64,000 nt of DNA from Cryptosporidium bovis (Eukaryota > Apicomplexa > Conoidasida > Eucoccidiorida > Cryptosporidiidae), in contig VHIT02000036.1 in the NCBI GenBank assembly GCA_009768925.2, positions 124,001 to 188,000 on the forward strand. The letters run 5' to 3'. This document shows, piece by piece, positions 39,701 to 48,103 of this stretch (within the stretch, counting starts at the first letter, position 1; every line of letters begins with the position of its first letter). Both the position numbers and the translations under genes were made by a program. A model generated the notes under the pieces. The model saw only the letters and a program-made list of their open reading frames with translations, did not search any database and was not told the DNA's origin.

Positions 39701-40634
39701 AGTAGTATGAGTTAAATTGTTCTTTGTTGTAATGATGATTACGACTATTATTATTATCGTTTTTGGTATTTGAACTTGGACTAGAAGTAAAAATTCCAGA
39801 TATCTTCTGAATTTTGTTATCCATAAAATTTGAGAGTGTATCGCCTATAATTTTTCCAAATCCTCTTGGTTCTACTTTAGATCCATGAAGTGGAGGAAAC
39901 TCGAATTCAAATACATTTCCTGTATTTTCACATCCCAAAAAAAATCTTCCAGATGCCTGATGCACTGTAATACAACTGAACTTGACATTTTTATGTCTAT
40001 TTAATGTTAATGAATAGAAACTATCTCTTATTCTATTAATAATATAATTACCATTTGAGTTTTTAATTAATTCCAACAATATAAGATAAGTTTCAGTACT
40101 TATCAAGAAAAAAGCCGATTCTTCACATTCATAAACTCCTACACACCTTATATTTGCCTTTTCTTGTGAATTTTCCATGTAAAATTCCTCTGTCTGAACA
40201 GAGTATACCGGATCCTCTTTAGACCAATTCCAAAACACGATTTCATTATTATTATATATATAAAATATGCTATGTGAATTTAAAATCTTATGGTTTGCTC
40301 TGCAATAACCGCTGCTATTATGTTCTATTTTGTTTTCTAAAAGCGAGTTTGTTATTTTTTTTGGAATGTTCTCACTCAACACCCTAATTTCAAAAGATTC
40401 CGGCCTAAATTCATAACATTCGAACCATGAATTTTCCAGTCCAATACTTTTAATATATGAATCCAAACATGAAAATTCCTCATCTTGCTTAATACATGAG
40501 TTTATTGAACAACCCAATACTTCCATTTTCGTTATTGGATTATCATTTTTATCCTTTATCTCCTCTCTTAAAGTCATAAATTGATTATCATCTTTGACAA
40601 CAAATCTTTTTCTATTATCGTTTCTTCCAAACAT
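33711..40634 (-). CDS. Nuclear pore protein Nup155/Nup170 family
   Basis: Nup155/Nup170 is a scaffold nucleoporin of the inner pore ring. The 2307-residue protein, encoded by one uninterrupted ORF, begins with the N-terminal beta-propeller. HSIFYIYNNNEIVFWNW, IRCVGVY, FLISTETYLILLELI and SGRFFLGCENTGNVFEFEF correspond to family strands. VKNIFFGNSEHIVNYIYSDENRGLLYVLYKNSDIDVFNI corresponds to the DPI-x-DN-R-LLYT-like blade. The motif SFPGLPHSGLKDIVLDQTTQNR is also typical. The C-terminal half is alpha-solenoid. The family is usually about 1400-1500 residues, so about 800 extra residues are Asn/Ser/Lys insertions. No membrane segment or FG repeats are evident. Confidence 0.8.
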   Translation of the reverse strand: MFGRNDNRKRFVVKDDNQFMTLREEIKDKNDNPITKMEVLGCSINSCIKQDEEFSCLDSYIKSIGLENSWFECYEFRPESFEIRVLSENIPKKITNSLLENKIEHNSSGYCRANHKILNSHSIFYIYNNNEIVFWNWSKEDPVYSVQTEEFYMENSQEKANIRCVGVYECEESAFFLISTETYLILLELIKNSNGNYIINRIRDSFYSLTLNRHKNVKFSCITVHQASGRFFLGCENTGNVFEFEFPPLHGSKVEPRGFGKIIGDTLSNFMDNKIQKISGIFTSSPSSNTKNDNNNSRNHHYNKEQFNSYYYDNQCISKLVCVTKNWFMDKIIPSFVKNIFFGNSEHIVNYIYSDENRGLLYVLYKNSDIDVFNIPIGSIYIKKISDDFTFIERPQIISNMSVSSCYPIRFLFRINFKTLQFELNKLVSNGSDFYPKKQSISEVNSQKNLSNSLNSMLNNFFIHSIHPVNPLESENIVLIIVTSKGDRIYMEAKYDVIPLSTRESSGECITLKLPTGMKVRGFRRSPISGLDESFISQRNDYLISSALYSNGVFIQTVLNKEEDESSALKENNVAFNVGNHYTSSIIATCLDQTMIAKNQMQTSTVFRGNRTSNDGNHSNSDSNNYYGYDDKNNNSVFKEWQYAFSDPNLGVVLDVQERGILSNYQRLFDNLWNVPNPYEFRQYEVSEYIKEKEINNSSSSSNLFFIRHNLNSLVFDNLTSNKTGFGAKTSGSKFYHIWKYFYNRISSLGSTNSFLSKSDLKNNSNDNIIKLKTFDLIQKELNLNKSSCFLNISFPGLPHSGLKDIVLDQTTQNRSWTVITTNGVFLLEKKKILDIITNMTLEPHNYSFMLNIFDDFDKYGFSDLNRDGENTTDLLHYQNKSVTFVMRLLGTFAHTVTFEQFFSVIWQGLINLNIKGIFNNDVFQRMHSSTDGIKSDSPMIEIYMKNNNNNTIINQRHDFPLINLIRIWVTLISDISIQSRSIYSSYCNVKLNSLNCSISISPRCKGLILLISRILRSIWGTPLFQQTDFEIKSSKFALKGCVGEFKDDKLSLDSVLDVQLNKYLINKEKNSVIGGFNGYLDNDNNTRKGSKIVNELIKNQIDEFEVGNSGNKRRINSVYANDGKNSKFNFSSESTIKSSSNKGKNVVVDISSCIQEFFKPSASDWMSSSTLFSCENISRYNSCSSFNRNENKDGELCSFLIPDNNSTEFSNNDMVTVTIKSSLNDNHVKHLISSLTPIINTLNILLPSWFPNYYSDVNRNSLSSTLFESKDNEFTSLGKANGVGSHSNSCINISEIDMFTEIRSFLLKTIEILKITDLFIKTYPFGIKYNAYITNENLICITYLDILKKSISNFNLFDLIENRGHQFLIRLIFRYDLLSASRFLNEYSSETPFLSSSSSSSSSKTKEENGEGILPVDIISIENSMSQLNKIIVFMKRNGSKQNFQGYVGSVQPHKANLLSEKVYHVPLNVSLVLLSHLEEYRTIMNLISFQSEYLRITGLFPLWLTNGEKVPIKIPTSLSEYLDYISKSNSFIQYFLEMLISEIRRSGQQYCSQIIPFSDIILTVEQSGCKTLLDYCRQNIDSNTTKSIYTYQFHTILWIYNNLQYLLDLKYNTYVLEIENFLSNMDLFDDEYFEYLNDFTIARKTNNYIENSKTGGKYNINSILNKKDMEKSIDERIDIFNEFREKILNIKSSITKIIILALKQEDNLGTKSKSSNKRIEISNNEWLHYYLFSYISYTDACMQKTIYEEIKNRKNRNPKFENWFTKNICITVFLFSDDSPFLKNWLENYNINDFYIKKDEINNSNTLVALKSTKNTDTYNKKTSGFKEMRNEKENDLINDQGYLLYNAKQYLSAGKHYYTKAKTFWKIPVKINSNLENKIYDDIGNYSDSSKESIVLINGCNFENVKYLGEYLKNNINNIRRILNTSMLIMERGDKKINDIYNLFIDIVEQILKMQQEPTLLQRKSLLLQSQTCIERDMDEVKNKDLIKNIRNDLFNIETQMEILNHIIEYIHYYILSALEQNVIINPTVKELFELFGTLNNKGFIKNENNSIMIDKKNLENEIISILNNGNNVSREGIDVFKYLILGIFNIQSMVHGNDTLLEFMTEFYNLTGFSSLTEIKWIIESSKGNSDMGIYNILGNKISSLFEFRIKQAYFFETPIFFEMDIVSILHFSESYVSYGAAREDSFKFSPQTFDSVIETVTLELFRFSILYYNEFRKNDLVDIYNFDDFGNVKSRVLWWVWPVKFIIFHLNNKTLISRLLPLFSGNSNNSSALFSIIGNNERIELSQIIKDSLSNNESNIVF

Positions 40635-41256
40635 CTATATATTATAATTCAGTAGTCCAGTTATTTTTATTTTGACGTTTATTAATGATATTGGTCTTTA
40701 AAATCCTTTCTACTTTTCAAAATCTAATACTGAATTATTTAATTGAATGTTATTTACAAACTCCTTCGATTACCTTATTTTCTCTATGTTTACCTTTGTT
40801 ATATATTCTGCCACCTAATTATTTTTATTCTTCTTATTCCCTACTTTCTCCAGAACTTATTTCAACCTTTAAACATCACGTGGGGTTGATCACGCGCCCG
40901 ATACCTTTGCGATAACTTAAAAAGTTATCGCCAGAAAAAGAAGAAATACCGAAAAACCCAAAGCATAATGAAATGGAATGTGAGAAACTCACCCTAACTA
41001 TTATTTTTTAGCTTCAACACAGATAAAATACACTGAAGGAGAAGACGGTGGTGGTGTAAGAGGTATTTGGCCATGGAGTCTAAAAATAACTAACATTAAA
41101 TATATGAGAGATTAGCTGTTATTTTTCGCAATTAAAGAGACAGAAATTGAATTTATAAAAATGAAATTATTACATCTAATTATTACATTTTAGCTAAACA
41201 CTTAAAATTGATTCTTTAAGACGTTAAGTCATATGCAAATTAAATAATAGGAAAAT
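40635..41256. other. Promoter region of the Nup155-like gene
   Basis: Spacer between two minus-strand genes. It holds ATCACGTGGGG (40876-40886), CACGCGCCCG (40891-40900) and a perfect hairpin at 40909-40931, about 275 bp upstream of the Nup155 ATG. Confidence 0.5.
40909..40931. repeat. Perfect inverted repeat, 10-bp arms, 3-nt loop
   Basis: GCGATAACTT, AAA, AAGTTATCGC. The arms are exactly complementary. It lies upstream of the Nup155-like gene, either as DNA palindrome or RNA hairpin; function unknown. Confidence 0.7.
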
Positions 41257-42681
41257 TCATTCTTGAATAGTAACGATGGATTTTTTTCTTTCTGGAATAG
41301 GTTTTGATGTGTCTTTTGTATGAATTCTTAGGTTTTCCTCTCTTCTCTTCTTGGATTGAGTTTGGATAAGTTTTCTCTCTTGAGTAGATTTTACTATTTT
41401 TGGAATATGATGATGTCTTGCTATTCTTTTTATTTCCGGTAAGTGCTGATACCTCTCAATAAGTTTGTTTCTATAAGCAAGAGTTTGCCTTTCCCTATAA
41501 ACTCTGGGACCCAATGGTTGGCTAGCCTCATTTTTCCAAAGACGAATGCAAAAATCTGAAGAACCACTAACTATGAATTTACCGTCAGCTGTATATTTGG
41601 TGCACCAAACAGTTTGCATTCTCTTTGTATGGTAAATATCTTTAGAAGAGCCTTGATCTATATTAAATATCCTAATTGTATTATCTCTACTTCCGGCAAC
41701 AAAACTGTTTCCCATTGGATTGTAATCAATATCTAATACAGCTTGAACAAAACCCTTGTAGACAAATCTTGCCGTATCTAGCTTTCTCATATCAAAAGTA
41801 TACAACATTGAATCATCATTAGCTATTGTGAAGTTAAGAGGTTGCTGAGGGTTCCAACAAATAGCATTTGATTTATTTGACAATATTACTTTTCTTAAAG
41901 CAGTTGATGCCCTAATATCAAATAATCCAACTGAATTATCCGAAGAAACTGTTGCTACTATATGTGATTCGCTCGGATTTATCCTCGCTGAATATACTGT
42001 TTCATTACCCCATTCAAACTCTTGTAAAGGTGTGTTCCTATGATGATCCCAAACATGAAGGCCGCCAACTCCACTACTTATTAATATATCACTATTCCAA
42101 TGATGATCTAAACTATAAAGCTGACCTGGTGCTAAAAACGTATTCTCTGAGATTATATTTGTTCTAAAATTAGATATATTGTCATATCCATCAAATACAT
42201 TCTCAATGTTACCCTCATCCTCCAATTCATTTGCCTCTAGTAAATTAACATCCTCTCTCTTTCCTATTCTCCACATTTGCAATTTCTTATCATCTCCACA
42301 TGAGAATAAATACTTATCATCCTCCGTTACACATAATCCACGTACCGCTCCTTCATGTCCTCTTATCATATATTCGCACCTTCTTAGACCTGCCAAGTTC
42401 CAATATCTTATTGTACCATCAAACCCACCACTGTAAATGTCTGAAAGGTGATGATGCCCTCTGGCTATTGCATTTACTGTATCCGTATGACCTTCAAATA
42501 CTGAAACTAGTGGTTTTGAAAATAATTTTCTCAGCTTTACACTCATCAAGGCTCTACTATATTCTCTTGCTCTCTCAAAAGGGTGTACTTCTGGATCTGG
42601 ATTATGGTATATACGTCGTACCGAACCTTTTGTTAAATCTTGATATCTGCTTATATCTCTCTGAAGTACCTTAACCTTCAT
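41257..42681 (-). CDS. DCAF13/Sof1 WD40 protein, ribosome small-subunit processome
   Basis: Sof1 is a component of the U3 small-subunit processome needed for 18S rRNA maturation in the nucleolus. The 474-residue protein has the family start MKVKVLQRDISRYQ and the block PFERAREYSRALMSVKLRKLFSKPLVSVFEGHTD. WD repeats follow: DIYSGGFDGTIRYWNLA, YLFSCGDDKKLQMWRI, ILISSGVGGLHVWDH, SFVAGSRDNTIRIFNID and FIVSGSSDFCIRLW. The Sof1-specific basic C-terminus begins YRERQTLAYRNKLIERYQHLPEIKRIARHHHIPK. Length and domain order match the family. A canonical E2F-like palindrome lies ~405 bp upstream. Confidence 0.96.
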   Translation of the reverse strand: MKVKVLQRDISRYQDLTKGSVRRIYHNPDPEVHPFERAREYSRALMSVKLRKLFSKPLVSVFEGHTDTVNAIARGHHHLSDIYSGGFDGTIRYWNLAGLRRCEYMIRGHEGAVRGLCVTEDDKYLFSCGDDKKLQMWRIGKREDVNLLEANELEDEGNIENVFDGYDNISNFRTNIISENTFLAPGQLYSLDHHWNSDILISSGVGGLHVWDHHRNTPLQEFEWGNETVYSARINPSESHIVATVSSDNSVGLFDIRASTALRKVILSNKSNAICWNPQQPLNFTIANDDSMLYTFDMRKLDTARFVYKGFVQAVLDIDYNPMGNSFVAGSRDNTIRIFNIDQGSSKDIYHTKRMQTVWCTKYTADGKFIVSGSSDFCIRLWKNEASQPLGPRVYRERQTLAYRNKLIERYQHLPEIKRIARHHHIPKIVKSTQERKLIQTQSKKRREENLRIHTKDTSKPIPERKKSIVTIQE

Positions 42682-43221
42682 TTTATAAATTACAGATTAA
42701 GTAAACGTATAAACCTTCAATTTTTGTACTAATTATTTTTACAAACAAAATTTAAGTGTATTATAATAGCAATTAATTGTTAATAAAAAATATAATAAAA
42801 CAATTGAATTGGTGAAGTAAAATTCTTAATATTCTGCACTGACAACGAACTATTATATTATAATTTGTAATTGAATTTTATGACTTCTTTTATCCTATTT
42901 AGATTATTTGAAGTAAAGGCAAAAGAATATTTACTCATTCACCTATTAATATCTTCATATATAAAATTAATAATCTCCAATATAACTGGTATCACTAACT
43001 GAACTTTGGTTTTCTATTAAGCTCTTAATTATCATATATACTCCGTTTTATTTAGTTGAAAAAAAAATCAATTACTGACAATGAGTTTGGCGCCAAAACA
43101 CTAGAATTATCTAATGGTCATTAATTATTACAAAATACTTGCGGGAAATATAAATTAACCACTGCATGCGAAAATCATAATAAATGTTTATTACTGTATG
43201 ATATATAAAAATTGTTTATTT
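42682..43221. other. Promoter region of DCAF13/Sof1
   Basis: Contains TTTGGCGCCAAA (43086-43097), TTGCGGGAAA (43139-43148, a second E2F-like site) and TGCATGC (43163-43169) within 85 bp. The rest is plain AT-rich. Confidence 0.55.
43086..43097. promoter_or_regulatory. Canonical E2F-like palindrome
   Basis: TTTGGCGCCAAA, a perfect palindrome and the textbook E2F/DP site, 405 bp upstream of the DCAF13/Sof1 ATG. A second E2F-like GCGGGAAA and a TGCATGC follow within 85 bp. Regulation of this ribosome-biogenesis gene by E2F is inferred. Confidence 0.6.
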
Positions 43222-45570
43222 TTAGAATATTTCAGATCCACGAACAAGACTGTTTTCAATTCTAATAGAATTTTGATTGCTGGATAAATCAAAATTAATA
43301 GTATTAGAACTTGATTTGTTATTAAGAGAATAGCTACCATAATTGCTTCCATTTTTGTTTCCATTTTCTGATTGAGAACTGGTATTAACTTGATCTATAT
43401 CAGGAGCACTCATGGATATACTATTATGATCAGCGTGTTCATTGTTATTTCCATAATTTCCTTTGACAGATTCATCTATGTTATTATTTGAATTAAAATC
43501 CAATAAACTACTAGTACGTGTATTTTGTTTATAAGACATTTTTTTGCTGGAGTTTTTAATTATTTTGGTTAATTTCTGTATTTTGTCTGACATAATTTCG
43601 TTCTCACCCTCTAAAATACGATATTTTTCCTGTAGTTCCCTAAATGAAGTTTTAATTCTCTCATATTCAGATTCAGGTACATTTCTTTCAGGCGGACTTA
43701 AAAGATCTACTTGAATTCTTGGAATATATTTTGAATTCTCTAATATAGAAGTTTTATATGACGAATATTCAATAAGCCCACTATTGTTATAGTCAGAGTT
43801 ACTGTGTGATGAATTAAAACCTTTATTTTCCGATGAATCGTTTGAATTATTGTCATTTGCTTGATTTATTAATTTGGTTCTTGATGACCCAAAAATAGAG
43901 GGAATAACAGCCAATGGTGGTTGTTTAAAATTATTTCCATCCCATATTGGTTGTTTATTAGTAGATGTTTGTTGCTTGCTTAAATTAAACGGCTCAAATG
44001 AATAGTTAGTATTTCCTGAATCTTCATAAAGAAACTCGGATCTAGTTACGACTGAAAACTCTTCCTCTCTAAAAATATACTGTAATTTATGTAGTAATTC
44101 TTGAATTATCGCATAATGTGTTGGTAAAGGTAAACCAAGTAAATATGACTTCATTTGTTCACCTAAAACTATACTTCTGTGTTTTAAATATGATGCTCTC
44201 GCAACTGCTTCATCAACTTTCCACTGATTTTGTAGCTGTTGAATCCAAAATAAAAGATTTTCAGCCTGACTATCTGGCATTTTCCATGCTTCTTGTTGAT
44301 ATTGCAATTTAGCTTGTACAAGTTCTATTTGTCTAATTAGTAACTGAAATATATCATGCTGAGAAAATAAGTCTTTAATGGTACTTAATTGTTTATCAGA
44401 TTTTAACTGTTCTTCTCTATAGTGGTCTAATATTGACTGAATTTCATTTTTATATTTTCTATTTTCAATTAGCAATTCTTGACTTGAGTGTTTGAGATAT
44501 TGTAATCTAGTAATTAATTTACTTAATCCAACATCACCGCTTTTATATGAGGATATATTATCTTGTATATCATTTAATTCATCCATAACCTCAAATTTAT
44601 CTAGTAATATTTTCTGATTGTATCTCTGCATATCAGCTAATTTATCATGAAGTTCTCTTTTTTCTTCTAATAATAATTCTTTTTCGCCTCTTACATTTTC
44701 CAAATCTTTCAAAACTTGTGTCAATTCCGCCGTTTTTTGTTCTACAGCTTCACCAGTAGCTTTCTCTGTTACATTCAGTGCACTCTGAAGCTTTTTAACT
44801 TGCCCTTGAAGTTGATCATTTTTTGTTTTCAAACCTTTATTTTCAACTTCCATTTGTTTGTATTGATGTTTTAGTTTATCTAATTGTTGTGAAAGTTGAT
44901 TTATATCTCTACTTCTATAATATGATCTAGATACCCCCATATAATCATTATTTATACTTCGAGTTGAGTTTATTATTCCATTTTCAAATTCATTATCTGA
45001 ATTGTCTGAAACAGCTCTCATTTGGCCATACTGAACTGATTGATTCATCGCTATACACCATCTAGCAGATACATTTGGGGAACTTGCTGCAAATATTAGT
45101 GGGTTTGACTCTATACCCAATGAATGGTTATAATGCAATAGTATTATTAAATGTACATCTTTTCCAACATTTTGACGTAATACTACCTCTTCCTCACGGG
45201 TTATATATTCTCTTTGCAATGCAGTGGCTGAGTCTATTGTACTTATCATTGTATCGCATAATACATATACTACTTCCAGTGTTGACCCATCTTTTCTACT
45301 CGAGCCAAATAACATTCCACCTTTTAGTGTAAAATAATATTGTTCCCAACTTTCTCCTGAATCATCTTCTGATATTTCCCTTCCAATTTGGGAGCCTCCT
45401 CCCTGACCACCTTTTAAATTTAATACATAAAGCCAACCACAGCATTCCGGACTTATAGATGCAGATCTAGATAATGATAATAGTGATGCATCTTGTATTC
45501 TTATTTCAACCTTATTTATTATATCAAATCCACCATCTTTTGATTGACTTATTTCCTGTTTTTTTCCCAT
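43222..45570 (-). CDS. PH-domain protein with long coiled coil
   Basis: The 782-residue protein opens with a PH-like domain (~40-185). Its strands include CCGWLYVLNLKGG, WEQYYFTLKGGMLFGSSRKDG, the HLIILLHYN and PLIFAASSPN strands, and the final helix VSARWCIAMNQSVQYG with the invariant Trp. PH domains bind phosphoinositides or proteins. A long coiled coil follows (~220-400, heptads from INQLSQQLDKLKHQYKQMEVE onward), then a helical segment (~400-500), an Asn/Ser-rich linker, a second short coiled coil (~645-690) and a disordered tail. This is a membrane-tether or scaffold design; the exact orthologue is not recognised. Confidence 0.78.
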   Translation of the reverse strand: MGKKQEISQSKDGGFDIINKVEIRIQDASLLSLSRSASISPECCGWLYVLNLKGGQGGGSQIGREISEDDSGESWEQYYFTLKGGMLFGSSRKDGSTLEVVYVLCDTMISTIDSATALQREYITREEEVVLRQNVGKDVHLIILLHYNHSLGIESNPLIFAASSPNVSARWCIAMNQSVQYGQMRAVSDNSDNEFENGIINSTRSINNDYMGVSRSYYRSRDINQLSQQLDKLKHQYKQMEVENKGLKTKNDQLQGQVKKLQSALNVTEKATGEAVEQKTAELTQVLKDLENVRGEKELLLEEKRELHDKLADMQRYNQKILLDKFEVMDELNDIQDNISSYKSGDVGLSKLITRLQYLKHSSQELLIENRKYKNEIQSILDHYREEQLKSDKQLSTIKDLFSQHDIFQLLIRQIELVQAKLQYQQEAWKMPDSQAENLLFWIQQLQNQWKVDEAVARASYLKHRSIVLGEQMKSYLLGLPLPTHYAIIQELLHKLQYIFREEEFSVVTRSEFLYEDSGNTNYSFEPFNLSKQQTSTNKQPIWDGNNFKQPPLAVIPSIFGSSRTKLINQANDNNSNDSSENKGFNSSHSNSDYNNSGLIEYSSYKTSILENSKYIPRIQVDLLSPPERNVPESEYERIKTSFRELQEKYRILEGENEIMSDKIQKLTKIIKNSSKKMSYKQNTRTSSLLDFNSNNNIDESVKGNYGNNNEHADHNSISMSAPDIDQVNTSSQSENGNKNGSNYGSYSLNNKSSSNTINFDLSSNQNSIRIENSLVRGSEIF

Positions 45571-46515
45571 ATTTTACGCGTTTCTAGCTATTCTAACAAA
45601 ATACTTATGGTATAATGATTATCAATTTAAAATACCAGTTCTCCCTTTGTTTTGCGAGTTATTATTTATATTCATTTAACTTTGATTGTATATACTGTTA
45701 TAAATTCAACTTATATTGTAAATTTCTGTTGCTTTTAAAAGTAACGATTTACTAAAAAATAAACTATATGTATTCTTAATTTATTATTTTTGGTATTAAT
45801 TATTAAAATATTCAGAAAAAAATGTAATTATTTTTTAGAGAAAAAGAAAAAAACTTATATATTGCCTCCCACAAACTTTTATATTACTCAATCAACTCAT
45901 TTTTTAAGTTCTTTTTAAGTTTATTTACAATTTTCTTTTTATTCTTAAACCATAGAGGCACGTACAGAGCCATTAAACTTGTCTAAGTCTACATGAAACT
46001 TTATGCATGCATGCGCTAAATCAATAATTATTATGGCGGGGTTTATAATAGTAAAAATAGAAAAAATCTAAAATATAACAAGGAATATTTTTTTTAAACA
46101 ATAAAGATAAACCATATTAATTGGCTTTAATAGATACATTTTGCGTTTAGCATACAACTTAGTGTATAATTTTAGAAGAAAGGGTGATTTTTTATGGAAA
46201 AAATATTACATTTTTTCCATTTATTTTACATCCACACATTTAAGTCATATTTAAACAACTAGTTGAGAATAAGACAAAGTAAAGGAGAAAATAAACTCAT
46301 TAATTTGTTTGGTAAAATTTATGTAGCACCGGTAAAATAAAAATATGTTTAATATTTATTAACAGTATGTCATAAATAACATTAGAGTGATAAACAACCT
46401 GGTTGTAATCACAATATAATTGTGCCTTTCTTATTAAAGTAGTTATAACTCGTTTTTGTTTTACTCCACCATATGCACAAGAAGAATAAAATATAACAAT
46501 AATAAACAATTGAAC
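45571..46515. other. Divergent promoter region
   Basis: Between the PH-domain gene and the four-exon coiled-coil gene. It contains ATGCATGCATGC (46003-46014), followed by GCTAAATC and GGCGGGG (46034-46040). No gene seen. Confidence 0.5.
46003..46014. promoter_or_regulatory. ATGCATGCATGC (AP2-like) tandem site
   Basis: Three overlapping GCATGC/ATGCAT cores in a 945-bp divergent spacer, about 430 bp from the PH-gene ATG and 500 bp from the spliced gene. Inferred regulatory. Confidence 0.4.
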
Positions 46516-47771
46516 ATGACATTAAAAAATAATGAGGACGATGCCAAGGATGTAATAAAATGGCAAAATAAGAAGAAAAATAGCTTAGATGAACAAGATA
46601 ATCCACAGAAATCTGTCAGTGGGAAACTAACTGATTTATGTACATTAGATTTGTCGAAAGAGACGTCATCCTTACAACTTCCAAATGCGTTTAGTAAACT
46701 GATGCAAATTACTAAGCAATTACAAAATGAATTAAGAATGACAAGAAAAGAGAGGGACGAAGCTTATAATTCTCTTATTTTACAGAGAGATTATTATGAA
46801 CAGTCAGCAACTAGTAAAAATATTTCTAAAAATAAATTAGATAACCATTTTGATACAGAATATGTAAGTTAAATTAAAGAATACATTAAAAAGAACTAAT
46901 TTAAAAAAAAACGAATTATTAGTTGGAAGAATTACTCAATAACACTGCAAGTTTTGAATATAGAGCTGAGATCAACAATTTGAGGAAAGAATATGAAAGA
47001 AAGGTAGGTTTAATATAGTTTATTGTTTAAATATATCTCTGAGATTGATTGTTTAATACGTTTATACCAGATTCATGATATGGAAAAAGAGTTTGAGGAA
47101 GAAAGCAAAAGACTGAGGACGCAAATATTAAGCGATGTTGAGATCTACCTTGTAAAATACAGAGATCTTGCAAAATTAGCAACTGAGGAAGCAAAAAGAC
47201 AGAAGAAAAAAGCAGAGCTAATAAAATTAAAAACGAAAGAGTTAACAGAAATGACATGTAAATCTTTTGAGGAAAAGTTAAGAAAGAAAATGCAGGATGA
47301 TCTGAAAAAGCATGAAGAGGCTACTCAGTCTGCCTATTCAAAATTATTATCTAAGGAAAGATCTATGCAAATTAAATGGAGTGAGAGGGAAGAGATTTTA
47401 GAAAGAGAGAAAAAAGATTTTGAAAGATCAGTTATGAAGCAAGCAGAAAAAAGGATTGAAGAATTTAGAAAAGGATTCATTTCGTCACAAGCACAACTTG
47501 CGAAAGAAAGAGAAATATTTGATGACATGATGGAAAAGTTAAGAGAAAGGGTTAGTTTTTATATTTTTCACTTCAGTTTTTACAAATGTAATAATATTTT
47601 TAAAAATAATAAATCACTGGTAATTTATTTATATTTTAGATTTCACTTGAATGCGCCGAATTTGAACAAGATATGTATCACAGATTCGCTGTTACTTTTA
47701 ATTTGGATGAAAATGAAGTTTCTAGAAGATTACAAAACTATGATGCTGCATTGAGCAAGGAAACTTCATAA
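46516..47771 (+). CDS. Long coiled-coil protein, four exons
   Basis: Exons 46516-46863, 46923-47003, 47071-47550 and 47640-47771 join in phase 0 at every junction to give 346 residues. Unspliced, the frame is broken three times. The N-terminal ~75 residues are polar. From KLMQITKQLQNELRMTRKERDEAY the protein is nearly all charged coiled coil (exon 2: LEELLNNTASFEYRAEINNL; exon 3: EKEFEEESKRLRTQIL, ILEREKKDFERSVMKQAEKR). Exon 4 supplies a less charged end (CAEFEQDMYHRFAV, LDENEVSRRLQNYDAAL). The family is not recognised; a cytoskeletal or centrosomal scaffold is plausible but unproven. Confidence 0.82.
46864..46922 (+). other. Intron 1 of the long coiled-coil gene (59 nt)
   Basis: Donor GTAAGT, acceptor ATTATTAG, branch-like ACTAAT within. 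Phase 0. Confidence 0.8.
47004..47070 (+). other. Intron 2 of the long coiled-coil gene (67 nt)
   Basis: Donor GTAGGT, acceptor TATACCAG. Phase 0. Confidence 0.85.
47551..47639 (+). other. Intron 3 of the long coiled-coil gene (89 nt)
   Basis: Donor GTTAGT, acceptor ATATTTTAG. Phase 0. Reading through gives an aromatic-rich, implausible tail, while splicing restores an acidic helical end. Confidence 0.85.
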
Positions 47772-48103
47772 ATTTAGTTTAACTGTTTTAATTATTTATT
47801 TTAAGTTGTCTAAATAGACTACTGAATGTTAAATTTGTAATATAACTTATTTATTATTAAAAAAATAAGTGCATGCATGCATTTATTTTTTAATCTTCGG
47901 TACCTTTTTTTTTCTTGGAATTAAAAGTGGTCTGCACCGCCTTTTTTACTTTTTAATTAACGTCTTGGCAAATAATACAGGCGATAAAGAAAACAAAAGG
48001 TTATATTAGAAGGCTCTTTTTTTGCAACCATAAAGAAAATATACATAATACTACTATTTATTTGATATAGTACAAATATTTACATTAGGAAATAATTGTG
48101 AGA
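47772..48103. other. Spacer upstream of TMEM147
   Basis: Contains TGCATGCATGCA (47870-47881), ~222 bp upstream of the TMEM147 ATG. Otherwise AT-rich. Confidence 0.5.
47870..47881. promoter_or_regulatory. TGCATGCATGCA (AP2-like) tandem site
   Basis: A perfect 12-base palindrome with two overlapping TGCATGCA sites, ~222 bp upstream of TMEM147. Inferred regulatory. Confidence 0.45.
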
